A DNA stretch of 64,000 nt from Diphasiastrum complanatum (lineage: Eukaryota; Streptophyta; Lycopodiopsida; Lycopodiales; Lycopodiaceae), in assembly GCA_029204225.1 (NCBI GenBank), contig CM055098.1, positions 47,092,191-47,156,190 on the forward strand. The letters are read 5' to 3'. The position numbers were made by a program, and so were the translations under genes. Below, in pieces: positions 45,646 to 57,041 of the stretch (the stretch's first letter is position 1; every line of letters starts with the position of its first letter). Below the pieces are notes generated by a model. The model saw nothing but the letters and a program-made list of their open reading frames with translations. It had not been told where the DNA came from and searched no databases.

Positions 45646-45950
45646 AAAGCCCACGGGCTAGGTTTTTAACTAAAGCCTAATAAATACAGTAAATAAATCT
45701 ATACAGTTAATTTCCTAGAGTGTGTGGCCACTCGGCTAATTCAAGCAGCCAATTATTGGATGAGTGTCTAACTGATCAGTCCATGGTGGTCATGTCCCGA
45801 ACTACTGAAAATAGTGAACTAATTAACTGCACAATAATTACAGTATCACATTTGAAGCTTAACCTAATTTCTAACAATTTATGATTTGATATAATATTCT
45901 CTTTTGGATCAACATCGTAGAAGGGATTAGTAGATTTGCCACTTGATTCG
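45646..45950. other. No gene seen
   Basis: AT-rich spacer between two LTR-element fragments; nothing recognisable. Confidence 0.5.
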
Positions 45951-46753
45951 ACTGACCTTTGTTGTTCTTCTTCGCTTGAAGTATTCGGCAGTCTTGTATT
46001 TTGTGGTTGTTTCGTTTGTAATATCTGCAGAACAGCTTGTTCTTTGTCTGCGGATTCGACTATTCCTTGTGCTGAGCTAGTTTCTGGTCTGGCTTTGATA
46101 GCTTCGGACCTTTCTTCTTCTGCTGCTTTGTTGTGCCCTTGTTGGTGTACAAGGAGTGAGAATCAGCTGAGAAACTTGAGGCTTCGTTCCTTCGCGTGTC
46201 TTCCTGCAACAACATAGTGATGACTCTTGAAAGAGTCAACTCTGGATGAGTCGTGATGATCATCACCTAGCTGTCGTAGAAACTTGGCAAGCTTGTAAGC
46301 AGTTGCATCACTGTGTCTTGATCGTCTATGATAGATCCGACAACGGCTATTTGCCTTAGCAGGTTCTTGAATTGATTAATGTGATTCTGTAGAGAATCAC
46401 CATTCGTCATCTTGAGGGAGTAGAATTTCTTCCTGGATGTAGCTTGGAAGCTATATCTCGCACTTCGTATAGTGTACTCAAGGTGTCCCAGACTTCTTTC
46501 GATGTCTGAGCCTCAGATACATGGCCGATCTGTGTATCAGTGATGTTGAGGATGATCAGCGCGAAAGCTTTTCCATCCTTCAGCTTCCATCTGGCGATTG
46601 CCACGTCGTCCGATTCGGGTTTCCCTTATGCACTTGTAACAACGTCGTACAATTCTTTTGCCATTAGTACAGTCTTCATCTTAAATTTCCACAAAGGTAA
46701 TTGGCTCCATCAAGCTTGTCCATGAAAGGACTAGCTTTCCCTTGGGAATCCAT
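45950..46753 (-). pseudogene. Ty1/copia gag fragment with damaged zinc knuckle
   Basis: ATG at 46753 (MDSQGKASPFMDKLDGAN), about 150 bases inside the primer site, then frame-broken gag: KDGKAFALIILNI, VWDTLSTLYE, LTLSRVITMLLQED. The zinc knuckle at about 45990-46040 reads CRYYKRNNHKIQDC: the second Cys of CxxC is Tyr. In the related copy at 63620-63690 it is the first Cys that is Tyr. Truncated after the knuckle. It belongs with the LTR at 46911-47455. Confidence 0.8.
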
Positions 46754-46896
46754 GTGGAAGAATCAGTCTAAGTGATAGGAGAAACTATCAGTGACTTAAG
46801 AATGAAAATCTGATAGTGAAATATATAAAACAAGAAAACAATTACTCTATCGGCTAGTAGAGTCTTGTACTATGGGAGCTAATCAAGCTATAAAGT

Positions 46897-46910
46897 TTGC
46901 TCTAATACCA
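46897..46910 (-). other. Copia primer-binding site
   Basis: Minus strand TGGTATTAGAGCAA immediately after the LTR end CCCCAACA; one base differs from the standard TGGTATCAGAGC. Confidence 0.8.
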
Positions 46911-47455
46911 TGTTGGGGAGAGAGGGAGGAAGAATAAATGACGAACACGAACGAGAAACGAACTCGAACAAGAAATGAACGAGAAGCGAACTCAAACAGA
47001 AAATGTTTGTGCACAGCGGAATGAGTTAAATGACTCTCTCCCTCAGCATGACTATGCCTATCAGAATGAACAGAACTTTAGCGATAGAAATCACAGTCAT
47101 TCTAGATTATGTAGCCAAACATTTAAATGGATGAAGCGCTAGATGAATAATTTGTCGCGAATTGCAAGACAAATTATCTGTCGCAAATGATTCGCGAAGA
47201 GCTAGACTGTGTTCGACTGATAATTAGTCACGAATTGTTTGCGAAAGACAAGACTAAAAGTTGATTGTCTATTACCAAAAAGAGCAGCTAGAAAGATCAG
47301 ACAAAATGAAGAACAAGCACAGCAATATTAACACTTTCTGAATGCAGAACAAAGAGCTGTATCAGATTAAGTATATCAGGTATACAAGTTAATGATGCGA
47401 CAGAGCACAATACAATAGCGGACAAAACCGCGTGCCCTACGAAGCTTATTTTTGC
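46911..47455 (-). repeat. Copia LTR, 5' truncated, inverted copy of the 53404-54482 LTR
   Basis: Reverse complement matches 53945-54482 throughout (AAGCTTCGTAGGGCACGCGG at one end, CTCTCTCCCCAACA at the other). The upstream half of the LTR is missing; a different repeat (47456-47705) abuts. It includes GAACGAGAAACGAACTCG-type subrepeats near 46945-47000. Confidence 0.9.
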
Positions 47456-47705
47456 ATGGAGTAGGATATACGACAAGGTATGCATCCATTTGGTAGGGCC
47501 CATGTTTGGAATTTGACATGCACCCTTACCTTTCACTCCGATGGACTTTTTTTTTCTTGCCTTTCACATGACATGTATAATGCAAGGGTACTTTTTAAAT
47601 AAAATAGTTATGAACCTTTCAACCACTTATTTACATATATATATAAGTTATATTAACAATAAATTTTTAAAAATTTTAAACTAGCATGACATTTGAAAAT
47701 CTAAA
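47456..47705 (-). repeat. Unclassified repeat, inverted copy of 54690-54960
   Basis: The reverse complement follows 54700-54955 closely: GTCATGCTAG, TTTTTAAAAATTTATTGT, GGTTCATAACTATTTTATTT, CATTATACATGTCATGTGAAAGG, CATCGGAGTGAAAG and CCTACCAAATGGATGCATA. No coding potential. Confidence 0.88.
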
Positions 47706-47798
47706 AATCTTGAGTATAGAATACTTGAATATACAATTATATATTTACAATCAACATTGTTTTCAATTGTAGCAACGTGATCCACAAATCACGAGAAT

Positions 47799-48108
47799 CT
47801 TTGCATTATGGAAGGCATTCAAATGGTTGAAACATAAAAATAAAGATAAAAGTTACATTTAGAAGAATAAAAAGGAAAAAAAAAACTCATTTTAATGCTC
47901 AACCTCACCTATGAGTGACACGTTAATTTGTGAGAGTAGCTTACCATTAAGCTTTGCATTATGGAGGGCATTCAAATGGTTGAAACATAAAAAGAAAAAT
48001 AAAAGTTACATTCAAAAGAATAAAAAAAAAAAAAAAGTCACTTTAATGATCAACCTCACCTATGAGTGACACCATAGGTGACACCTCAATTTGTGGGAGT
48101 AACCATTA
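47799..48108. repeat. Tandem duplication, about 153-bp unit
   Basis: 47799-47951 and 47952-48108 both start CTTTGCATTATGGA.GGCATTC and contain TTGAAACATAAAAA, an A-rich run and TCAACCTCACCTATGAGTGACAC. A few substitutions separate the copies. Confidence 0.9.
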
Positions 48109-48416
48109 CCGTTGCAAAGCTGAAAATTTTAACAATTGATCCTTCAATCTTGAGAATCTTTGAGATATATACGAGTTTAGTACATTGAAAGACTAAAAAA
48201 CAAATATTTGAATTTATAAAGATCTCAAGTGAAAAGAAAATAGATTTTCATACTCAAACTCACTTGGTAAAGACACCTTTGCAAAATACCTGTAGAGCTT
48301 ACTGCTATGGGGGCAAAGCCAAATTACCAGTAGAGCTTATTGCTATTGGGGCAAAGCTAAAAAGATTGAAACATTTAGTCATGGTACTGGAAATTGTAAA
48401 ATTTTGCTTGTGCAGT

Positions 48417-48601
48417 TTAGCATGAAGGTAATTTGGAAGGGAAAAAGGAATAATAACAAGATTTATGATACTGCAAGTGCAGACAATTCTAAAAGATTCT
48501 GCTCTTTGACAAGTTCAAAGATCAAGAAGAAGTCCCGCAAGCAAACTAACAAACTGAGAGTGCACACCAAACTAAGGAATGTAGTGAAGCTATGGGTTTA
48601 A
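48417..48601 (+). other. Candidate terminal exon, basic peptide, unrecognised
   Basis: A plausible acceptor (TTTTGCTTGTGCAG, ending 48416) is followed by an open stretch to a stop at 48599-48601. It encodes about 60 residues starting FSMKVIWKGKRNN, very Lys/Arg-rich (KIKKKSRKQTNKLRVHTK), like a nuclear or ribosomal tail. I cannot name a family and found no upstream exon on the plus strand. It may be chance. Confidence 0.25.
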
Positions 48602-49172
48602 ACCCATCAATGTAGGAAGGCCTTTGTGTTATGTCATAATGTTTTTTTTAGCAATTATGCAGGAACCAATTTAATTCTTCTAATCTTGCTAGCGGAAGAC
48701 TCTAATTCTGCTGAGGCAGCACAGTAAATAAAGCATATTATTAACTTGGGATTCTAACTGTAAATTGATTATATGGATGTGCATGAATCCAGTCAGGAGT
48801 GGTGCACAAGAGTAATCTCTAAAAGTTTGACTTACTCTTTCATGATTCACACATTTGTAGGTATTTTGAACTATAAGTCAAGAAAACAGTGGACATGTAT
48901 CATGCTTTAAGATTAACTGTGTATGGTCAAAGTATATACAAAAGGAGAATTCATGGCGATGCAATACGGCTGCCTGTGCTACAGATTATATCTTAACTCC
49001 TAATAAAAGGAGAATCCATGGCGATGAATACAATGGCCTGGAATTATTTCCTGCTAACTACTCCAGTATCTATTCAATTTGATCAGTTTTATTCGGTACA
49101 TATAAAAGATAGTAATTCCGAGCATGTCGATCAGAAATGTCTATGCAAAGACATCTTTCATACATATGAACA
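48602..49172. other. 3' flank of the protease-like gene
   Basis: No gene. A 20-base direct repeat, AAAGGAGAATYCATGGCGATG, occurs at about 48940-48963 and 49005-49026. Confidence 0.5.
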
Positions 49173-50294
49173 CTAGAATCCAGTGAAGTTAAAGTTGGCA
49201 CAGTTGCTTTTAAATCCGATGAGAGAGCCTGTAAGCCCCACACGTTGCTTCTCCAAGTCAAACTCCACCAGATTGTTTTCCTGCTGGAATGTCCCAATCA
49301 CAGAATTGCCCTTTAGTGGACCGGCACTGACAATACCGAAGCAGTAAATGTCTGTACTGTCCACCTGTACCAGATAGTTGTCAGACGTAACAGGCACACT
49401 AGTGTTTCCATCAAAGGTGAAAGTGATCACCGGCGCTGATCGGAGGTCGCCGGTTCGGCCTGTGAAATTGAAGCAGAGATCGAGCGAGCCAAAGATTGTA
49501 TTCACTTTTTGGAAGTTGCCTACAGCAGGCGTCCGAAGAAAAGCTTGGCGGATTTGAGTGTAAGCCGGCTCGACAATGCTCGTGTAAAAAGCTTCTGTGC
49601 CGATGGAAGCAACGTCACTTACATCTATTACTGATCCATTATTTGCTTCATCAACCGCAATAGAGGTGATTTGCACAGCATAGCCATGCTTTCCATAACT
49701 TGGTGTCTTCAAATCGGTGAATTTCAGAAAAGGAGTGATGTCGAGCTCTGGAGAGCCGTTGCTTTGAGGTGGCAGGCCCGAGTCAAAGTGGTAGCTGGTG
49801 TTGCCAAAAAAGATGGGCGTGGGAGCTGAATTCTGTCCAAGGCAATAGGCAAATTTCTTTGCAACTCCACTAGACGTAGATACTTGGGCGGGAAAGGCTA
49901 GCGAACCAGGTCCCAACGCCAGCAAGTCCACTTTCGGATTGAGTACAAATTGGATACCCGTGAGCGGCACAGGAGCCATGGGCACAAACCCATCTGTAGG
50001 GTTCAATGTGACAGTGTCTGAGGACAAAAATCCCGCGACTGAGTGATAACTGGAGGATTTGCGGGGATCAAAGCTTGTATTTACGGTGGTGATGTCTATA
50101 GTTGTGTCTAGTGCAAGCGTGACAACCTGAGGGGGAGTCCCCAGCTTGATCATTATCTCATAGTAGGAGTAACTACCGGATAAAATAACCTGCCCAACAA
50201 ATGCTGTGGGAGCAGCAGCTATAAATTCAAAGCATGCAAGACAAACAAAAAAAAATAGCAACGTTGCTTTCGGCGTATGAACTGATTCACCCAT
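49173..50294 (-). CDS. Secreted aspartyl-protease-like protein (A1 family, xylanase-inhibitor-like), probably inactive
   Basis: Single-exon gene, 373 residues from the first true ATG (50294; the frame is open a little further upstream, but only with a GTG). Residues 1-27 form a signal peptide (LLFFFVCLACFEFIAAA), so the product enters the secretory pathway. The N-lobe has YEIMIKLGTPPQVVTLALD, the A1 entry motif, but the catalytic DTG reads DTT. The second site (DSG/DTG) reads IDVSD. The Cys-rich loop normally after the first site is missing; the mature chain has only four Cys (YCLGQ, LCFNF, YCFGI, NCANF). Other family marks: FAYCLGQ, PIFFGNTSY, YAVQITSIAVD, VIGTFQQENNLVEFDLEKQRVG. Plant TAXI-type inhibitors and 7S-globulin-like proteins also lost active sites, so a binding or inhibitor role in the cell wall is likely (inference). 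No stops or shifts: likely functional or recently so. Some NXT/S sites suggest glycosylation. Confidence 0.9.
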   Translation of the reverse strand: MGESVHTPKATLLFFFVCLACFEFIAAAPTAFVGQVILSGSYSYYEIMIKLGTPPQVVTLALDTTIDITTVNTSFDPRKSSSYHSVAGFLSSDTVTLNPTDGFVPMAPVPLTGIQFVLNPKVDLLALGPGSLAFPAQVSTSSGVAKKFAYCLGQNSAPTPIFFGNTSYHFDSGLPPQSNGSPELDITPFLKFTDLKTPSYGKHGYAVQITSIAVDEANNGSVIDVSDVASIGTEAFYTSIVEPAYTQIRQAFLRTPAVGNFQKVNTIFGSLDLCFNFTGRTGDLRSAPVITFTFDGNTSVPVTSDNYLVQVDSTDIYCFGIVSAGPLKGNSVIGTFQQENNLVEFDLEKQRVGLTGSLIGFKSNCANFNFTGF

Positions 50295-50330
50295 ATTCAC
50301 AAACACCCCACCCTCAGTCTGATCTGATCG

Positions 50331-50479
50331 CACACAATCACTGACAGAGAGCAGCTACTTGCTAATATGAAACTCTGATCTCACACAACACTGATTGAAA
50401 GCAGCTAATTATTAATGTGAAGCTCTGATCTCTGGCACACTGAGTGAATACGAGCAGTTAGTTATTTATATGGTAGCTC
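50331..50479 (-). repeat. Three tandem ~50-bp repeats in the promoter/5' UTR of the protease-like gene
   Basis: Plus-strand copies at 50331-50381, 50382-50431 and 50432-50479 share CACA..CACTGA.TGA.A..GAGCAG.TA.TT..TA...TG..A.CTCTGATCT; the third is more divergent. They lie 37-185 bp upstream of the ATG. Confidence 0.85.
50463..50471 (-). promoter_or_regulatory. Candidate TATA box of the protease-like gene
   Basis: ATATAAATA on the minus strand, about 170 bp before the ATG, inside the third promoter repeat. The corresponding positions in the other two repeats (ATATTAGC, CATTAATAA on the minus strand) are weaker. Transcription would start near 50435 by the usual spacing. Confidence 0.5.
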
Positions 50480-51340
50480 AAGAGTCATGATCAAAATCAA
50501 ATAGGCGTGAAAGTCAACAGATTCAGAGAAAATTCCAATCGCCATGGATGCACAGTAATGGCCGTAAAACGGTATGCTGCGTCAATTAGATCGAACTGAC
50601 TACGTAGCTACCGACGATTGCATATCATGAAAACTGCAAAGCAACAAGAAATCTGGTTTCTGTGGGGTCTGCTACGCATTGCACATTCTAGAAACATATT
50701 GTGGAAGACAAGTATAAACGACGAAATATCGATCACCTCAAACTGCCTCATCTAAAGCAACAGCATCTACAAACAAGCAATCAAATCCAGTCACCTCCGA
50801 GTACCTTATCAGCCAAAGCAACAACTGCAGGAACAGCATCTGCAAACTCGAAAGGAAAAGAGCACTAGTGTCTGCAAACGTCATACATACATGGCAATCA
50901 AATCCAAGGAAGGCAGCCAGCAGGCAGCAAAGATGGACAATGTGGGCCGTCGCCTAGACTTCTGTTACCTCACGAAAGCAAATCATTTCAAACTTCAGTC
51001 AATATCCATATTTTATCAATAGAAGAATCTGCGTGTGCTTTCTATCCTTGTGAAAAAGGTGAAGAAAGAGACTTGTCAAGAACGAGCTTGCTTTTCTATC
51101 TTGTTGCAAAGACTGTGAACTAGTTCACCTAGGACACGCTTTCATTTGTCACATGCAATTGGAGGGAAAATTAGGACTTTTCTAAGTCACAGGTATTATA
51201 AGAAGAGACTCGGTTGGAAATACTTGCCACAGAACGTTAAGAATCCCGTGTCTGGGAAACCTCCCTTGAAGTTTCTCTCTAAAACTCTACACTTCCGAGG
51301 TCTTTGGTGGGTCTATTTTTGACAAATGTTGCCTTCTAGA
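50480..51340. other. No gene seen
   Basis: Upstream region of the protease-like gene. CAACAGCATCTRCAAAC recurs at about 50759 and 50832. Nothing coding. Confidence 0.5.
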
Positions 51341-51531
51341 TCCTCCAACTCAAATTTCTTGCCACTTAAGCTACTCCACTTCTACAACTAAATTTTGTTA
51401 TCCTCCATCTCAAATTTCTTGCCACTTGATTTAAAATACTCCACTCTCACAACTAAATTTTGTCATCCTCCAACTCAAATTTCTTGCCACTTAATTTGAG
51501 ATACTCCACTTCTACAACTAAATTTTGTCAA
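51341..51531. repeat. Three tandem copies of a 60-66-bp unit
   Basis: Units at 51341-51400, 51401-51465 and 51466-51531, each TCCTCCA.CTCAAATTTCTTGCCACTT...TACTCCACT.....CAACTAAATTTTGT. Copies are very similar, the middle one with small insertions. Confidence 0.92.
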
Positions 51532-51829
51532 GTATAAAGAGCTAGCTAGCACCATGATAGAACAAGCAAATACATTAAACATCAATTATGATTAGCAAAT
51601 TTTTTTCCTATGATAACAAAAACTCTCAATAATTCTGTCAACAATATTATTATCAATTATTCCTTGCGCCACCCCTAGCCCCATGAGAAATTCAGAGTGA
51701 ATTGCGATATATGATCTAGTACAGTTGTCTTGTATTATCATTATCAAAAGCTAGGCCCTTATGTGATAGATATAAGTGGATCATTGACTCTCAAACCAAA
51801 AGCAACAGTTACAAAACCTCATCCTTAGT

Positions 51830-53396
51830 CAAGGCGAGGGAGCTAGACCATCTCTGGAGAGAAGCTATGGATAGAGAGTATTCCTCTCTGATCAAGAATC
51901 AGACATGGGCATTAGTCAAAGCGCCTATTGGTTGCAATATTATTGATTGCAAATGGATCTTTAAGATCAAATATAACGCCAATAGAACGATTGAACGAAG
52001 GAAGGCTAGACTGGTGGCATGAGGATTCACCCAGATCTCGAATGTCGACTACAGTGAGACTTTTAGTCCAGTCGTCAAACATTCGTCGATCCGAATGCTC
52101 AAGTCTTATGCTGCAGTTGCCGACCTCGAAGTACATCAACTCGATGTACAAACAGCCTATTTGAATGGAGTTATAAAAGAAGATGTCTACATGATCCAGC
52201 CCAAAGGATACGTTTTGGAAGGCATGAAGAATCATGTCTGTAAACTCCATAAAGCACTGTACGGCTTGAAACAGTCTGCTAGAGCTTGGTTTCAGAGGAT
52301 CAACACATTCCTCATTGAACAAGGATTTAAACCAAGCACTGCTGATTGCAATGTTTATTCAAAGTTAGTGCAACAATCCTTCATTAGCATCACCTTGTAT
52401 GTTGATGATACGTTGCTCTTCAGCAACAATGCCAATATGGTCAAGGATTCAAAATAGATGTTGTTCTCAAAATTCGACATGCCTGATCTAGGCGAAGCTC
52501 ACTTTTATCTTGGAATTCAAATCCACAGAGACAGAGCAAATCGATTGATTTACATCACTCAACAAAGGTATCTTCATAATGTTCTTAGCAGATACAATTT
52601 GATGAATTGTAAATTAGCTCACTCACCAATGGATCCAGGCCTGCATTTGTCAAAGGACCAATGTCCCCAGACAAAGCAGGAAGAGGAGCAGATGAGAGAA
52701 TACCCGTATCGATCGATACTCGGATCTCTCATGTAAGCAATGGTCTATACAAGGCCAGATATCTCTTTTGTTGTCAGCTCACTCAGCCAATACATAGCTA
52801 ATCCTGGAATTTCCCATTGGAAGGCTCTTATTCGAGTCATGAGATATATTCGAGCTACCATGGACCAGTGCATCTGCTATGGAGATGTCAACAACGACAA
52901 TCTTCATCAGCTCAGTGGATATTCTGATGCAAGCTGGGGAGGAGATGCAGACCATCGTAAGTCCACATCTGGATTTACATTCTTCTTCAATGGCAGTCCT
53001 ATTTCGTGGAACAGTCGTAAGCAAACCTCTATCGCACTTTCTTCTACTGAAGCAGAATATATTGCTGCTTTTCAATCTATTAAGGAAGCTTTTTGGTTGA
53101 GAAATTTGTTGTTAGACATCAATCTATATCAGTACAGCCCTACAATTTTGTTTTGTGATAACCAAAGTGTTATTGCCTTATCAGCCAACCCCAGATTTCA
53201 TTCTAGGAGTAAGCACATTGAAATAAGATATCACTACATCAAGGGCAAGATTCTCGACAGAGAGGTGAACTTAACGTACTGCAAAACGCAGGACATGGTT
53301 GCAGACATTTTTACGAAAGCACACAATGTTAATGCACACAACAGATTTTGTGCATTGCTAAGTCTGAAGATCAAGGCATTCATGGATCCAGATTAA
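51830..53396 (+). pseudogene. Ty1/copia RT and RNase H
   Basis: Begins near 51846 in the RT N-terminus (YSSLIKNQTWALV, CKWIFKIKY, stop in LVA.GFTQISNVDYSETFSPVVKHSS). RT continues with LEVHQLDVQTAYLNG, KALYGLKQSARAW and active-site LYVDDTLLFS (about 52400). A stop at 52455 precedes KFDMPDLGEAHFYLGIQI; another stop is at 52737. RNase H (52740-53396) is intact and has all three acidic sites: SGYSDASWGGD, STEAEYIA, LFCDNQS, then DMVADIFTKA. It ends at 53396 next to a polypurine tract and the 3' LTR. Two or three point changes keep it from being open, so it is relatively young. Gag, protease and integrase are absent. Confidence 0.9.
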
Positions 53397-53403
53397 GAGG
53401 GGG

Positions 53404-54482
53404 TGTTGGATTTACTCCTACTCTCCTAAATCCCAATTTTAATCTGCCTCCATTCATGCTGCCTATTTATCTAACATTGTCACGCAGTCTGCATTTTTAC
53501 ACACAAATTCGCACAGACGAAGAAAAGGCAAATGAATCGCAACACTATGTTCTTACACAGGAAATGGTGACAGGCGAAAAGGGGACACTACCTTACTGAA
53601 TGCCAAAGGTGCCCTAACAGATAAGGCACCCTGTAAAGCTTATCCTAAGGCCATTTGTAAGAGTGACGCACTTTTGTGTCATCACCAACGTTCACTTCAG
53701 TACTGGCTGACGTCGCACCCTTTTCACCTTCGCCCCATGCAGTTGCGCTAACAGATTGGACAATGATTGCAGCCACCCATGATCTCCTACAGACAACACA
53801 TCCACTCTGTACTTTTTCATCTGCACACCTGTAATATTATGTATATATATTGGATACCATTTGCGTATTCAATGATGACGATGAATTCTGATGAAGCAAG
53901 ATAAGTCTAGAACAAGTTAAGGAGGTTTCATTCCTCATTACAGACAGAAATAAGCTTCGTAGGGCACGCGGTTTTGTCCGCTATTGTATTGTGCTCTGCC
54001 GCATTATTAACTTGAATACATGATATACTTAATCTGATATAGCTCTTTGTTCTGCATTCAGATCTGTGTTAATATTGCTATGCTTGTTTTTCATTTTGTC
54101 TGATCTTTCTAGCTGCTCTTTCTGGTAATAGACAATCAGCTTTTAGTCTTGTCTTTCGCGAACAATTCGCGACTAATTATCTATTGTCTAGCTCTTTGTG
54201 AATCATTCGCGACAGATAATTTGTCTTGCAATTCATGACAAATTATTCATCTAGCGCTTCATCCATTTAAATGTTTGGCTATGTAATCTAGAATGACTGT
54301 GATTTCTATTACTAAAGTTCTGTTCATTCTGATAGGCGTAGTCATGCTTAGGAAGAGAGTCATTTAACTCATTCCGCTGCGCACGAACATTTTCTGTTTG
54401 AGTTCGCTTCTCGTTTGTTTTTTGTTCGAGTTTGTTTCTCATTCGTGTTCATCATTTATTCTTCCTCCCTCTCTCCCCAACA
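53404..54482 (+). repeat. 3' LTR of the copia element
   Basis: 1079 bp, TGTTGGATTTACTCC to CTCTCTCCCCAACA, preceded by the polypurine tract AGAGGGGG (53396-53403). It is the most complete LTR of the family also seen at 39778 (+), 40947 (+), 46911-47455 (-) and 28280-28671 (+). It carries an extra segment near 53565-53690 not found in the 39778 copy. A repeated TCGCGA..AATT(C/T)GCGA theme marks 54160-54245. Confidence 0.9.
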
Positions 54483-54554
54483 CCTCCCACATGCACTCTT
54501 CGTGCCCTCCCTACATAGGCATGCCCTTCTTGTGCCCTCCCCATGCCCCCTCCC

Positions 54555-54655
<101 letters not shown>

Positions 54656-54679
54656 GAGTGGGAGAGAATAATGAGTGTC

Positions 54680-54960
54680 ATATGAAAGGTAACTTTTAAT
54701 AGTCAAATGTCATGCTAGTTTAACATTTTTAAAAATTTATTGTAAATATAACATGAATGTATATGTATATAAATGGTTGTAAGGTTCATAACTATTTTAT
54801 TTTAAAGGTACCCTTGCATTATACATGTCATGTGAAAGGTATGAAAAAAAGTACCCATCGGAGTGAAAGATAACGATGCATGTCAAATTCCAAGCATAAA
54901 CCCTACCAAATGGATGCATACTATGTCATGCATCCTACTCCATGCATAAAATATTCCATT
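54680..54960 (+). repeat. Unclassified repeat, inverted partner of 47456-47705
   Basis: Same repeat as at 47456-47705 in the opposite orientation. Here it lies after the LTR end and the GA tract, whereas there it lies before the truncated LTR, so it is an independent element rather than part of the LTR. Confidence 0.88.
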
Positions 54961-55056
54961 CCATATTTTTGAACTAAAAATATTTGAACCATGGGTGCAT
55001 CTTCCCACCCCATGCATGGGCACAAACCTCACACACAAATATCTTTAATATATAGG

Positions 55057-55060
<4 letters not shown>

Positions 55061-55098
<38 letters not shown>
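55061..55098. repeat. (GT)19 microsatellite
   Basis: Perfect GT repeat. Confidence 0.97.
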
Positions 55099-55101
<3 letters not shown>

Positions 55102-55109
55102 ATTGTCTC

Positions 55110-56034
55110 ATAATATTGAGATGGGATTGAAAAGAGTGTCTCATCTTCTTGTCGTAAAACGGTGCGGGTGTGAGCGGCAATGAAAGCTCGACGCTTTGAG
55201 CGCAGGCGTGTAGGAACGGAAACGCAACAGTTAGTAGCAAAAATATTCAAGTAGAAGAATTTATACAGATTGTACAAATGAACGACACAATAGTGAGACA
55301 AAAATTGCACTCTGATTAATATCAACAGTGAGTACAATAGCTATTCTGATTGAAAGGGAAATTCAATCAACTCAATTAACACTTACATAGCTTGATTCAG
55401 CTAATATATAGATTTACAAGTGTCCAAAAAAATATCTTATGCTTTAACTGCCATTTACTCCAGTTTTGCATATGTAGAAAGTTCGGTAACCACCCTTAGG
55501 ATATTTGTTCTCCAGCTGTTTTAGGGTTGATGATAAGTTGGTGACGTCGATCTGCCAATGTAGCAAAAACGCAAAAAACCCAAAAAACTCAAAGGAGCCC
55601 TCAGAGTGAGGGTATGCGAATCTTGAAGGTGCCCTTAGACTTAAGGTGTGTAAATCCTTAAGGCGCCCTTAGATTGAAGACAGCGAAGAAGGCAAAAAAG
55701 GCGAAAAAGTGTCTTGGACTAAAGGCAGCGAAGAAAAAAATGTGTCTTAGACTAAAGGCAGTGAAAATGTCGAAGGTGCCTTAGACTAAGGGCAGTGAAA
55801 AAATCGAAAAAGTAGAACGTGCCTTTGAAATGTTTTCTAAGGCATTCTGGCCACTTGGCCACTGTGTCGCTTTTCTCTCTAAGGTGTGAAAAGGCTAAGG
55901 TGCCTATAAATGGTTAAGGCAAACAATTCTTTAAACGGGAAAAATGTGAAGGTCCGAAAACATGTAGTTAGCCTTCGGTTTTCAGGATGCTCATTACTTG
56001 AACGATTTGTTTAAGACTGGGCATAATAAATCTA
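55110..56034 (-). repeat. Copia 3' LTR with internal CCTTAG/AAGGCA subrepeats
   Basis: Minus strand starts TGTTAGATTTATTATGCCC at 56034, right after the polypurine tract AAGGGGGAG. The part 55590-55850 holds many variants of GGTGCCTTAGACT.AAGG.AGCGAA. Related by its start to the LTR at 5247. The far end is uncertain. Confidence 0.6.
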
Positions 56035-56044
56035 ACACTCCCCC

Positions 56045-56215
56045 TTAATGTGGATCCTGAAAAACCTTGATCTTCAGATTTAACATATTGTTAAATCTGA
56101 GATGTTGCTCCTTTGATAGAGCCTTTGTGAAGTAATCTGCTGCCATGTAGTTTGTTCTGCAGAAAACTAGTTCTACTTCCTTGCTGTGCACTTTCTCTCT
56201 GTGAAAATGTCAAAA
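56045..56215 (-). pseudogene. Copia RNase H C-terminal tail
   Basis: Minus reading ELVFCRTNYMAADYFTKALSK, LRFNNMLNLKIK and stop. It is the best-kept version of the tail also found at 5079-5239. Only about 55 residues remain; nothing of RT is present beyond it. Confidence 0.82.
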
Positions 56216-57040
56216 TCATGCTTGATCTAGGCCAAAATCATGTATATATTGGTTGTTTTTTTTCTCTTTATAACCCTCATACTTATATGTGTCTATGTTT
56301 TGCGCTCTTAATCTAGTACCATCTACATCTACCCTCAACCTCTATCGTCCACCTCCCAGTTTTTTCTCTTTGACATTGCCCTCTTCACAAATGTCTCTTC
56401 TTCATTCGACCTCTCCTCTCTTTTTATCTCTCCTCCCCATTAATCCCCATGTGTCTCTTCCACCACCCCCCTATTACAAATTTCCCCTCCCATGAGCGGA
56501 CACACATAGTCCCCCACCCACCCACCAAATCGTCTTTTTTTGTCTCTCTAATCAATATGAATATGAAATTTGTAATACGTATTCTTACTTTTCCTCATTT
56601 TTTATTACAGAATTTCAATATCTAATTATAATATACTATGAAATTGTCAATAAACTGAATTGTATGACTCTTTTACAAATTATGTTTTGATAAATTCAAT
56701 TTACGGTTTAGAGTTTATATTTCAATAATATTAAGCAACAATGAGATATTGTAATCACGTAATTATTTAAAAGTAAAAATATAAAAAAAAAGTATTAACA
56801 TGATATTTGTGTCACTTTAAAAGCATTGCAATATTTGCTCATACTATTCAGTATTTATTGTACTTGCAAAAGCTAGAATAAATCATAAACTCATAATATC
56901 CAGATTGAACAAACAATAACTTCATTAGATTATTAAAAAAAGAATGATTACGTTACAATATTATCATCCATGTTTTATATCTATTTGAGATTATTTGTTT
57001 TGCTTTCAAACACACAAAAATATTGGTTTTATTTGCAAAT
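56216..57040. other. No gene seen
   Basis: Pyrimidine-rich (56340-56520), then AT-rich DNA. The open frame at 56289-56495 is low-complexity. Confidence 0.5.
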
Positions 57041-57041
57041 A

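Noticed and set aside
50295-50333. Longer N-terminus for the protease-like protein
   Set aside because: The upstream codon is GTG; the first ATG (50294) directly precedes a good signal peptide.
51912-52322. Minus-strand frame of 136 codons
   Set aside because: It is the antisense shadow of copia RT on the plus strand.
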